From: Pipra filicauda
Lineage: Eukaryota > Chordata > Aves > Passeriformes > Pipridae
Assembly (NCBI RefSeq): GCF_003945595.2
Contig: NW_024104424.1
Coordinates: 573,528-637,527, forward strand
Length of the DNA stretch: 64,000 nt
Reading direction: 5' to 3'
Positions 51,051 to 62,439 of this stretch are shown one piece after another; the first letter of the stretch is position 1; the number at the start of each line of letters is the position of its first letter. The notes beneath the pieces were generated by a model. That model worked only from the letters and a program-made list of their open reading frames with translations. It made no database searches and was not told the origin of the DNA. The position numbers and the translations under genes were made by a program.

Positions 51051-53569
51051 AAGTGGATTTGGATATATCCAGTGGTTTGAAAAGATCATATGCTGAAGTT
51101 TCCATGAAAAATCCCACGAGGACTTCGATGCATATTCTTGGATTTATTTGAAAATGCCAGCTCAAGTTCATAAATTTGATCTAGGGATAAGGAATCTTAT
51201 CAAATGTGGAGTAATTCCACTCAGCACAGCAGGAAACATCAACACCTAACTCACTGCAGGTAACAGGAGATACAAAAGAGAAAAGACAGTAAGTGATTGA
51301 AGTGATTTAGGAGTACTGATGGGAGTGCCTGCTTAGGAAGTTTTGAAACATTTCTATGAGAATCCTTTCATGTGTGATATTTCTTGTTAGATTGGTGACT
51401 GTTCCTGGTTTGGTCCATTATTTAATTTGTCTTTCCTCTGTTTTTTCTTCTCCAGTTCTCCGAACAAGTTTGTCTTGGACTTCACTATTCCAGTGAGAGT
51501 TCATTTATGTTCAGAATAATTACACTGCATTACAAATTTAGTTTGAATCATACCTGCCAAGCCCCTCCTAGCTCTGTTTTAGGGCTTATGGATACCTGGA
51601 TCCACCTGAGGATGTAGAAGCCTTTGCAGATCTTTGCCAAAACCACTATTGTTTAACTAAAGGTGAGCTTTAAAATTATTATCACAGAACAATAAACATT
51701 GCCACTATGGGAATGTGCATCTCAGTAAAACCTCATCTGTTCTTCCGACCAAAGTGTCCTGACATTGGGCACAAGTTTTTGTACTGAGAAATCACAGTTA
51801 TTGATCAGCTCTGGGGGAGTTAAACTTGCTGCCCTCTGAACCCTTCATCAGCATTGTTAGATCATCATTATTCTAAACTACATGACTTCGGTAATACCAT
51901 AATACTAATTAAATAATTTTGTGATAACCTTTTCAAATGGGCTCATTTTGATTCACAGAGAAAACAGCACAACTGAAGAGGCATTATTTGCATTTGACAT
52001 GGCTGATGCTTTTTTGATTATGAACACAAAATTCGCTGTTTATTGTACTTTCCCCTCAAATTCCAAGCAATTTTTGTATTTCTTTTTAATTTAAATTCTT
52101 GGAGTAAATATATATTTAAAACTTTATTGTTGCAAAAAAGGCTGAACACTCATCTACCTCTCTCCAGAGTGTAAAAAATCCAGAGATGGGTTTTGCAAGC
52201 TCCTAAATGGCTATTCAGAACCATACATAAGTAAAGATTAAGTGGAAGACAAAGGTGAAGATGCCTCTCAGCAGAAGCTAAAGGTGTCGCCATGATTTTG
52301 TGAGGAAGCAAATTTTCCAAAGCAGACAAGAAATCTTGTAAGTGTGCTTCAAATAAATGAGGAATCATAACACATAAAAGGTGTTTGACCTCTCTGCTTT
52401 GGAACAAACTGACCTTTTGATCCTGCAGTCTTCCTTGTTGGTAAAATTTGGGTTAAGGATATTTCAGGATGAGAAAGTTCCTTAAGAACTCTCTTCCCTC
52501 CCTGCACGGTATGAAGAAGTCAGAGTTAATTACAAATTTGGTGGCTTTCCGGCACCAAATGTAAAATATGTGACATAATTATCTATATATCTCCTAAGCA
52601 TCTGTGCTTTCTAATTTCTCTCTTGGCAGTTGCTTAATGTAATTTTGAGCCGTGGCTTAAGGAGCATTATCTCCTTGGGGTCAGTGCAAACGTGCATTTG
52701 AGTGACTAAATGCCCTAACTGCGTGTGGAGTACCTGACTTTATTCAGCTTCTGTGTCTGATCTGAGGTGTAGAGAGGCAAATGAGGGTCGTTCAGTCACT
52801 CTGCTGCACAGTAGTGGTGGGAGGTGCTTGGCAAGAGCTCTGACAGCATGTTTGGCTTCACTGGGATGGCAACAAGGGTCGTGGCTTTATTGAGAATCAG
52901 TGCACAGGTACTCTGTTCATTTGTGTAAAGCAGGAAAGAAAGCACGATGCTCTCCAGTGTTCTGCACAGAACAATACAGCTATAAATAGGCAAAAATGCA
53001 ACAGATGCCTTTATGAAAATACTGAAACAAACAGCCCTGGTTAGAATTTAGAGGGTTAAAAATTATTTAGCCTCTGCTTAATCAAAAAAATATATTTACC
53101 AATGTCTTTGCAAAGCAGTATGCATTGTCTAAATAATACAATCAGAATATTTTATCATTCTTGCCAGTTTGATGAGTTCTGTCACATCGCTGATGATCAG
53201 TGGCAAAACAAACCTCAGCTTCCTTAGAGACTCTTGGTACATCTGAGCTTTTACCTGCTTGAAAGAGCTAGGAGATTAAATCTTGTGAATCTTCTGGTTA
53301 CTGCGTCCCAGAAACAACGTCTGTATCCTAATATAAAAATGTTATTTCTTGAGTTGTTGCTGACGGCAATTGGCTCAGAAGCACCAGCAAAGAGAGCTGA
53401 GGGGCCAAGACTTCAATTTTAACAGAGAATTCTGACTTTATCGAACATCAAGTAGCATATCACTGGTTATGATTAACCTATATCCATTCCCCAGATAAAG
53501 GATGGCCAGCTTTATGGCCACATTTCAGAACATGAGAATTCTTTATTTCCCTCAGGGGAGATGCAGAAC

Positions 53570-53665
53570 TAAGAGTTAGGAGACCTGTTTCTGTGGTTCT
53601 CAGAGCTCCCAAACCATGTGCTGCCTTGGGATAGACCTGGGCCAGTACCCCAGGTTCATTTTCAA
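53570..53665 (+). mobile_element. Possible MIR-type SINE relic
   Basis: AAGAGTTAGGAGACCTGTTTCTG followed by GTGCTGCCTTGGGATAG is reminiscent of the sense MIR core (…GGAGACCTGGGTTC… GTGACCTTGGGCAAG). The match is patchy and the expected CTCAGTTTCCTCATCT block is absent, so this call is weak. Confidence 0.3.
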
Positions 53666-55582
53666 TTGTTTGGGTCAGCCTTGATAACCTGGTTGCTTAC
53701 AGTTTGAACTCTGATAACTGTTGCTTACAGTCACATCCACTGAAGTTGGGGCAGCACTGGCAAAGCTTGTCAAGCATCTCCTGATTTTCTGATGCTACAA
53801 AGAAGCCGGAGTCCTGATGGCACTCAGAAAATCTTGGTGTGGTCCTGCTGCACCAGAGAGTGCCTGCATGGTCCTACATCTGAGATCTGGTGAAGGCAAG
53901 CTGTGCAGCTTTTTCTGACCGTATTAAACTCTGTGTTAGTCGGTTCTTCCTCTATGGAACCCCCTTTTTGCTTCAAGCCCTATGAAGGGGGTGGATGTTG
54001 TAGGAAGAGTGACTCTCTTTGAATCGCAACTGCAAAGATATGGCATTTGCTTAAGGCAGTCAACTCTTACACCTGGGAAAGCTTTCCAACTCCAATCAAA
54101 TGAAACAGGGAATTAAATGGCCAAACGGTAGATCAGCAGTCAAGAGTAAATATGACAACTCTGCTTTATCATGTAGAGGTCGATACTGTTCAGTGATGCT
54201 GTTCTATGGAGAAACAGAGTAGAAGAAAAGGTGCAGAGTGGTGCAGTTGGTAGTTTGTCAACTGTGTTGTTTGTGAAATGCCACAGCTGCTGTAAAGCAG
54301 AGGAGGGACATTGCAGGAGCCTGAAGAAGAGGTAGAAGAAACAGGACCTGATAACTGGAAACTGAAGAGCCTGACAACTGCTGATAAGCAGATGCTTCTT
54401 ACTAATTTGTGAAGAAGTATCATGAGACAGGTAATAGGGCTGACATGCTACAGAATTTATTTAATATGTCATATTTTTGGTTTGCTCCTAATTCCTCTTT
54501 GTATCTTAGAGTTATGTTTTCACAGAGGCAGAGACTGTTCCATTGACGTGGGAATGCACTGGCTCAAGCTCACTAGTAATACAAAGCTTAAAGACTTCCT
54601 TCCCCACTAGTGGGTTCTGTCACACCTGCAAATAAAACTGAAGGCACAGATGTTGGGTTTTTGGATGCAGAGATACTTGCTGAGCCACAGCTGTTTGGTC
54701 AAACCCATCGTCCTTGTTGAGCAGATCTAAAGGAAGAAATTCCACTCATTTCTCTAAATCTTGCTTTTCTCAGGACAGCTGCAATGCAAGCAGAAATAAA
54801 TTAACTGCTCCATACAGCTAGAAAATTATGTGCCACCACTGTTTAAAAAAAAAGGTGTCTTACAAAGTCTACTGTCCTTTAGTAAATATAGTGATAACGA
54901 TAAAAAGCTAGATGTAATTATGCTTGATCCTGTTCAAAGCTTCTTTCTATTGACAGAAACATGAAAGACTTGGTAGCTATAAAAATGCAGAGGTTTAGTA
55001 AAGAAAGATTCTTTCAAAGGCATTGCAAAGGGGGAGAAATAAATGAATAAAAAGGAAGAGATGTTATGGATTTTAACCACAGAAGACACACTGGAGCATT
55101 CAGCCTCAGGAAATTCAAAGAAGGGGGGATTTACTGCAAATTTAAGACCAATGTGGTTACACTGTAGTTTATATCTTGTGGCATTCAAGTAATGCAGTTA
55201 GAAACTGTGTTTTCTGTGCTTAAGGAAAAAAGGTTTTGCTTTGTGCTTTGTAATGTTGAAAACATTAAGATCCATAAACAATAGCGTGGTTTAATCAAGT
55301 TTTAAAATTAACTCCTAGAATTATTCCAGAAGTTCCCAATGTTCTAGCAACACTTCCCCTCTGTCATGTGCACCCACAATTCTCACACTGTTCTCTCTGT
55401 TCTCATCTCATGCACACAAGGAGTCACCACAGAGATTAACATTTCCTTAATCACAGTTTTCTTCACTGGTGAAACTGCATTTTAGCATGAACTTAGATTT
55501 TTGGGTAAAAGAATACCTGGTCTCAGCTACAGCCTTCTACTATCAACAGGAGTCACTGGGCTAAAGTGGATCTGGGATGGTA

Positions 55583-55626
55583 TCTTTTAAACATCTCATA
55601 GAAGTCTTTTAAACTTCTCATAGTCT
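55583..55626. repeat. 22-bp tandem duplication, diverged
   Basis: TCTTTTAAACATCTCATAG plus AAG is followed immediately by TCTTTTAAACTTCTCATAG plus TCT. Confidence 0.9.
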
Positions 55627-57223
55627 TGAAATCATCTGAATTTCTGCCTTTCATGTTTGTATTGCAAAGCTAAAAGTATGTGATGATTAATATTTCATGT
55701 AGAACATGTTTGAGTCACATACACTTGGATGTCAAAATATCCACGTTATCACTGTTTAATTTAGTCAGGCTTTCATTTGTCCAGTTGTCATTATCGTGCA
55801 GCATCTCTAGTGAATACCTCTTCTAGAACCTTCTCAGGAGCTCTGGTCATAGGCATTTGGAAAATTTTCTGCACCATTATCAAAAGTACTGATCTTAAAG
55901 AAATGTCATTTCACTGTTGAAGTACTGACAAGAAGTACAGCATCCAAAATGTTGGTGATAGTCTGTGTTTTACTGATTTTTGAGGCAGAAATTTACATTG
56001 ATAAAAAAGAAATAAGTATGTTGGGGAACTCACTGCCAAACCTTGACATTTCCTGGTACACAATGTTTGAAAAAAGTCAGTTCTGAATATTTTCTTAAAG
56101 TTCTGACAGTCCATGTAAAATGCTTTACTTTGTTTCAAGGTTGCACGTTTCTTTCTTGGTGCCATGATTTGCTATTTTACATTTGTACATAACACATTTA
56201 CATTTTGCTAGTGCAAACTTCCCTAAAGAATCTGCTGACTAAAATGTATTATGAGGGGGAAAAAAAAAAGAAAAAGTTGTGTATTTCCAGTAGAGAGGGA
56301 GTTTTTTTTTCCCCTTAGTGTTTGCTCTATTATATCTCTGGCCCAAAACAGGTGTTCTGAGGGGGTTTAATTCTTTGCTAAATGAGGATAGTAGTCACTA
56401 TCTGCCCAACCATAGCTTTATTTTGCTATGAATACTGTAGTTAAATGCTTCTTAAATATTTTCATTAAGACAACAATTTAAATATTATCATTAACAATTG
56501 GTGATTGCTTTATATTCTGTGAAGTATTTGTAGCTTTGCAGTCCTTTTTTTGAAGTAGTGAATATGAGAAGATGATTTTGAACATGACCAATAATTTATA
56601 TTTTATACACAGGATCAGAATAAGTTTGCTTTTTTGTTAATTGTAGGATAGTTGCTTGGCTGAAAATGCTAAATATGATATTAAGATTTAGGAACAACGT
56701 TCCTAAGTCAGATTAGCCTAGTATATGTATTCTTTTAATATAAAATGGAAAATATTTCAGAATTTCATTATCCAAAATACACAGAGAAAGTTTGGATGCC
56801 TCCATTGCATCAAGTCCTTATATCTGTGTCAGTGCATCCTAGAACTCCTTTCTTCACAAGTAAGCTCTCCAACATCTAAACAAAAAAGTGAATGCCTTCC
56901 CTCTCATCTTTCTTCTTGCCCCTACTGTTTCTAATAATGTATGTCTGACATGCCAACAATCAGGCACATGCTCATTCACTGTTGTTGTCTCATCTCAGCT
57001 GCCTGATAATGCAAAGGATAAAAAAAGAGGGATGATGAGTGGAATTGCACATCAAGAATTCCTTTTGTCATGGAGTAACCAGGAGTGCGTTTTCAATTTG
57101 CAGTTTGGCACCAGGGCTTCAGAAGCACCGCGTAGGTTTGATATCCACTTGGTCCCCTGCCACCGAACTTGGGGATCAGTCACTGTGTTGAGAGGAGAAA
57201 AAAGGAAATGAAAAAAGCATGTG

Positions 57224-57290
57224 CACGCACACACACACACACAAAACCCAAACAAAAAAAAGGGAAAGGAAAAAAGCAGGAAAAAACCCT
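57224..57290. repeat. (CA)n microsatellite followed by an A-rich tract
   Basis: CACGCACACACACACACACA is followed by A-rich sequence with AAACCC, AAACAAAA and GGGAAAGGAAAA blocks. Confidence 0.95.
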
Positions 57291-60200
57291 GAGTTTTGTT
57301 TTGAAAATACTAGGACGTCTCACAGATTGAGGACTTGTCTATTGCAAAACATGTGGAGGAGCAAGTGAGTGAGAGAGAGGGAACATATGTATGTCTGCAT
57401 TTCTCTTTCATAATATCTCAAAGACATAATAATTTATAATTTGATTCCACTGACTGTTTCTGAGTTAAACCAGGGATTGCACTGAGCTATTCTTAGGCAA
57501 CCATTTCCAAGTTAGTCCAGGACTCCTCGTGGCAGATCTGCATTCTTCTTAATCATCTGCAATCAATCAGATTTTAATTTGCTTTTGTCTTCAGCCCTGC
57601 AAGGTTTGGGCCTGAAATTGTTTTACTTCAAGGATAAAAGAGTGTTTTCCCTGTATATGTCAAGCACATTTATGGAATGCTCTTGTGTGTTTATTTAGCT
57701 CAATAGTTATTCCACATTAACAAAAGCAGATTTTTTCAGGAATCTTTTTCAGAATAGCATCTTGGAAATCATGCTTTGTTGGAATTATGGCACCTCCAAT
57801 TCTGGTATTTTCCTTTTGTAATACACTGTAGGAATTCACCAGAAAATCTATAACAACCCCAGTCAGGGATGAATGGTTTATTCTGCTTCTTATCTTGTTA
57901 ATCAATATTGTTAACTAGCTGTGATGGACATATTTAACAGAATGACCCTAGCCCCTCCTAATTAAAGATAATTGCCTTGTTTAGTCACATTCGCTTTCCG
58001 AAATATAAGTGTGTGAGCACAAATATCATAATTTATTTTAGATTCCACCGTGATCATTATGTATTCTGTTTTCTTGTTAACAACTACTTTTAATTCTAGC
58101 TCACCCAGCAAAGTTGGAAGCCCTCTTACCTCTGTGGTTAAATAATACATTATTATATTGCACACTTACAGTCAGGAGGGGTCAACGAGGGTAAAATCAG
58201 AATTCCACTACTTATTGGGCTTGAATCCATTGCCCAACAGCTTCTTAATATGTTGCCTGATAAGATACATGTCTTGGCTTGAAGTTAAATGGTGCTGGTA
58301 TTGGATTAAACCTCCTGGATTTTGGAATGCATTTCATGTATCCTTTTATCAGCTTTATTATTTGCTATGCTTTTGCTGAGCTTCCTTGAATAAGAACAAA
58401 AGGGTACACTTATTATGCAGCAATTTCATGAAAGCTATTTAAAATAACATTTCAGGAGGAAAAAACCAAATCAAAGTGAATAAAAGCCTAGGAAACACAT
58501 GATGAAACAGAATGAATATCAGAGCTATTAAATTAATAAGCTTGCAAAGCATTATTTATAGTATCTCAATGGAAGTTTAGAAATTGATAGTGACTTTCCC
58601 AAATTAATTGAGTACCTTTGTTGTATTTCAGGAATACATATTCAAACTCACTGTACCCACTCCTTGTGGGGGAAATTGCTCCACCTGCCAAAATCCTCAG
58701 GAGTTTCATCTGATTTTCATCTTCTCAAGGTAAACAGCTGAGGTATTGACTCTGTATGGGATTCACTCAGCAAATCTGTGTAGTCTGAGATTGTCTGTAG
58801 ACACTTGTCCTTGTTTTCACAAGTTGCCCATTAAAAGTGTTTGAAGCTGTGCAGAATAGCCCAAAATAGAGATTTGGCAACTCCACAATCCCACGAGATG
58901 CCCTGGCTGGGCAGTTTAGGTAGACCCTTCCTTCACAAGCGTGTGTCATCCATGAAACAGCAGAAATGCAGATGAAAGATTTGGTATTGTGGACTGACTG
59001 GCTAAAATTCCAGCTCTTTTTGCTATGGCTGAGAAATCTCCCTGACTGCCCACATTACACCATTAAAAGTACATCTGCTAATTTTTCCAGGATAGACTAT
59101 TTCTGTACAACACCAGATTTACTATATTGGCTATTTCTGTGATAGCTTCTCATGCAAAAATGACAGCTGGGGTGACTCACTGAAAAGGGAACAAAGAGCA
59201 TAGTACAGGAGCACTGACAGAAAGAATCCCATACCTGATAGTGTTTCAATTAGTTATTTCTTTTCTGTTCCCTCTTTTTTGCTTCTCCTTTTCTCTTTCT
59301 CCTAGAGTTTAATTTTTTTTTCAATGAGGGCTCTTTCTTTTCTTTTTCAGAACAATTCTACCACATTATGAAATTTTTCAAACTATGTTTTCCAAGCTAC
59401 AGCTACATCTCAAAGTTTACAGTAAAACAAAAATCCCATGTATGGTGTGTGCATGTTCTTATTTTGTAGTGTTTGTCTTGTTTCAAGTGTCCTTATCTTG
59501 TAGTTTTCCGCTGTTAATGGGAAACTAGTTTAACTTCTGCATTGTTTTACCTAAGGCAGCTTGAAGGGTTGCTCCTGTGGACCTGTTGAAGCTGTACATG
59601 TTGTGAGTACAGCACCCATAGCAAGTGCACTACTGTCTGTGCACTTTTCTTGGCCTCATAGCTATTTAAAGAATTAAAAGATTCACGTTTTCAGACTCAT
59701 CCCAAAAAACCACCTCTCTGTTTCGAGCAACTTCACACAGGGCCCTTGCAAATCACACAAAACTGGTGTGATTGTGCAGAGAGCCAAGTTCCTCCAGCGT
59801 GATCTTTAAGCAACCTATTGGATGACAGCCCATGGTTTTCAGAAAACATTCATATATATGTAAAAGAAGCAATAGATTGAATAGCACAGGAACAACCAGT
59901 TCCATGTTAAATCTTTCTTTCAAATCTAATTCTGCAAGTATTTGAAATTTTGGCCACTGTTGCAAATGTTATTTGCTAGTGCCACACATCAATCAATACT
60001 AAGCAGAAGTGTCTTGTGCATCGAGCTGTTTTTGTCCCTCATTGCTCCTCTTCTAATTCTAGCTTAGCTGAAATAGTATGGTTTCCAACCAGAACTTCAA
60101 AGTTTTATTTCTTTTATTGGGAGTTGTCACCTGAAAGGTGTTATTCACTGCCTGGTGAGTAGCACCATCTCCCCATGTCCTCCTCTGTTTAAATGGAGAA

Positions 60201-60661
60201 CCTTGTGGAACCCCGCTATAGAACCCTGGAGAATCTTGCTATAGATAGATATCAAACCTTTGGGCTTCCTCTCTTTGTTCTGGGATATTATCAAAGCAGT
60301 ATCTTTCCCTTTTTGTATTGTCTATGTTGGCATCTTTTTTCGTCTGAAATGTTCCTAATTTGAGCTTTTGAGATGAACCAGCATTTCAACTGCTTAGGGT
60401 TGTTCTCACTCAGGGTAAAAGACACAGGAATTTTTTGGACTAAAAGAGTCAGAGAATGGATTTTTGCTGATCCAGTTTCTACCTGTGCACTAGCATTGAA
60501 CAAATGCTTATGGTTTTGTTTTCTCTTTAATTTCTTCCCTGCACCTTGAATATCTTATTGGGTTAATACCAAGGACTTTCTGGCTGAGGATTGTATTCTC
60601 ATAGATCAGAGCTCTAAAGGACATTTTTCTTGGCTGGTATTTGCAGGCACTGTTATAATGC

Positions 60662-60722
60662 AAAAAAAAAAAAAAAAAAGAAAAAAAAAAAGAAAAAAGG
60701 AAAAGAAAAAAAAGGAAAAAGG
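60662..60722. repeat. Poly-A / purine tract
   Basis: A run of 18 A, then G, then long A runs separated by G or GG. It is homopurine for about 60 bases. Its complement is an uninterrupted pyrimidine tract that inflates Phe-rich minus-strand frames at 60508-60909. It has no clear retrotransposon body attached. Confidence 0.95.
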
Positions 60723-61489
60723 ATAAGATAATTTTATGCTGCCTGTATTCATGTTTGTACCTGTAGGGATGTGTTGATGGGGAGGTGTAGTGAACGATAA
60801 AAACATTAGGAAAGGAAGTCATTCCTTCCTGTGAAATAAGGAACTCTAACAGCACCAATTTAATTCTGGGAGTGCAGTGAAAAGGACCAGGACTATGTAA
60901 TAGTAGCACAGAAAGGAACTGAAAAATAATAATAGAAAAATCTATGTTTCAAGCGCTGGCAGGAATATATTTGTGCATGAAGAGCATTCAATGATTGATC
61001 TACAATAAAACTGAATGAGACACAGAAACAACACATAGATGTTTGTATCAAGCTACAACTCCACTGGAGATAAATATGAAATATGGTCATATTTCTTTGG
61101 AGACCTGTTTTAAGCCTTCCTCATTCCAACATGCCCATAACTTTTGTAGTGGATTTGTAACCAATTCTGTCCTTCTGATGGAATAATGTTCATCTTTTTG
61201 ACCCATGAAATGCCCTCAGAGAATAAGTTTTGTCCTCGATATTGAAATGGTCACCTTAAATTAAAGAGCCTACAATTCTCAAAATACATGTTCAGAGACA
61301 ACAGCCCTGATTTGTCCCAGTCATACCTCTTTATCCCCTATTTTATGTTACACAGAGAAAACCATCTGTCACTTTGTCACTATACTCATTTTTCTATTAA
61401 CTACAGAGTAGAAAAATGTCAAGTAAATTAAAGTTACCTTAGTTCTTTAGTGGGATTTCTTTTGTTTAAATATGAAAAAAATGCATGGT

Positions 61490-61567
61490 GAACATGGTGG
61501 TAGTGCTGGGTGGACAACTGGACTTAATGGTCTTAAAGGCACTTTTCAACCTTAGTGATTTTATGAG
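61490..61567 (+). mobile_element. CR1 LINE, short 3' terminal copy
   Basis: GAACATGGTGGTAGTGCTGGG, TGGACAACTGGACTTAATGG, TCTTAAAGGCAC, TTTTCAACCTTAGTGATTTTATGA is the sense 3' terminus of an avian CR1. The copy is severely 5' truncated, and a short internal deletion follows ACATGGT. It lies about 870 bp upstream of the RTE-like element, with no sign that the two are linked. Confidence 0.88.
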
Positions 61568-62439
61568 TGCTGGGGCGTGGTGAGGATTTATATTTTTTCA
61601 TTAATATACTTTTATTTGAATGCACAAAGAATTTAATATCCTGGAAGATATATTAATCAAAACCACAAGGCTCCTGAAATACAGGAACTGACAGTCAAAG
61701 CTACCAGTATGTCTCTCCTGAGCTTGAAACACCGAAGTCATACTCTTGGAATCAAATTTGACATCATGTATCTTGAATTTGAATCATACATTTCTTTAGG
61801 AAACTCTTCAAATGTTATATTTCTTGGGACAGACTTGCAACAATAATAACAATAATTATTATTATTATTACTACTTTTACATGCAAAAAGAAAAACATTT
61901 GCTTTTTATCACCAATTGATTTGAACATATTAATTTCCTAAATTGGATTGTCTGTTCAGGCTAAGGAAAATCTCATCCAGAAATTATATATAGGCCAGAG
62001 GTAGCTTTGCATATCTTAATGTTCAGGGCCTCACATAATTCTTTAGTGGGAATAAATCAGGCTAGTTTTTCAGCATGTGAAAGGGAGAGGAAACTACAGA
62101 TCAGGAAAAAAACCTTTCCATCCCATTTTTCACTAATATCTGAAATCAGATTAGTAGTACTAGTCTTTTGTTTTTCATTACAGAGCCTATAAAAAATTAA
62201 TTTAAAAAAAACTCCCAGAAATGGCCATGTGAGTTCAAGTGAGACTTGATATTTACACTCAAGATGGAAAATCCAAAATGAAGAGCTGTGTAATATAGTA
62301 AATGATACCCATAACTCATTGCCCAAAATAATGTCTTGCAAAAGAGATGATGTTTGAGATCCCCTAGAGATGAAAGGAAAATCTGCTGTGATATGATTGG
62401 CCTTTGCCTTTAGAAAACATTGTGATTTACAAAGTATAT
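61568..62439. other. Unique DNA flanking the RTE-like insertion
   Basis: AT-rich spacer with the AAT/ATT microsatellite. The last bases before 62440 (AAACATTGTGATTTACAAAG) should hold the 5' copy of the insertion's target-site duplication, if one exists. Confidence 0.5.
61841..61873. repeat. (AAT)n/(ATT)n self-complementary microsatellite
   Basis: CAATAATAACAATAATTATTATTATTATTAC: (AAT)n switches to (ATT)n, so the two halves can pair. Confidence 0.95.

Larger units (their letters stand above)
39153..53569. other. Unique non-coding DNA, gene-free
   Basis: Contains the simple repeats listed separately (40521, 41002, 47946, 50998) and two overlapping opposite-strand frames at 39437-39852 with no known motif. 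No exon, RNA gene or clear transposon seen. Confidence 0.5.
53666..61489. other. Unique non-coding DNA, gene-free
   Basis: Nothing recognised beyond the tandem duplication at 55583, the CA repeat at 57224 and the purine tract at 60662. Confidence 0.5.

Noticed and set aside
50816..51171. Opposite-strand frames of 111 and 89 codons with poly-Pro and poly-Gly
   Set aside because: Both are produced by the C19 run; the flanking codons show no known motif.
56888..57211. 107-codon plus-strand frame
   Set aside because: No recognisable domain, and it runs into a microsatellite-bearing region; no splice or promoter evidence.
60195..60250. CTTGTGGAACCCCGCTATAG, reminiscent of an internal CR1 segment
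   Set aside because: The similarity is limited to a few words, and flanking sequence does not continue the match.
60508..60909. 133-codon minus-strand frame, among the longest outside the LINE
   Set aside because: It is held open by the pyrimidine complement of the A-rich tract (runs of Phe) and has no recognisable domain.
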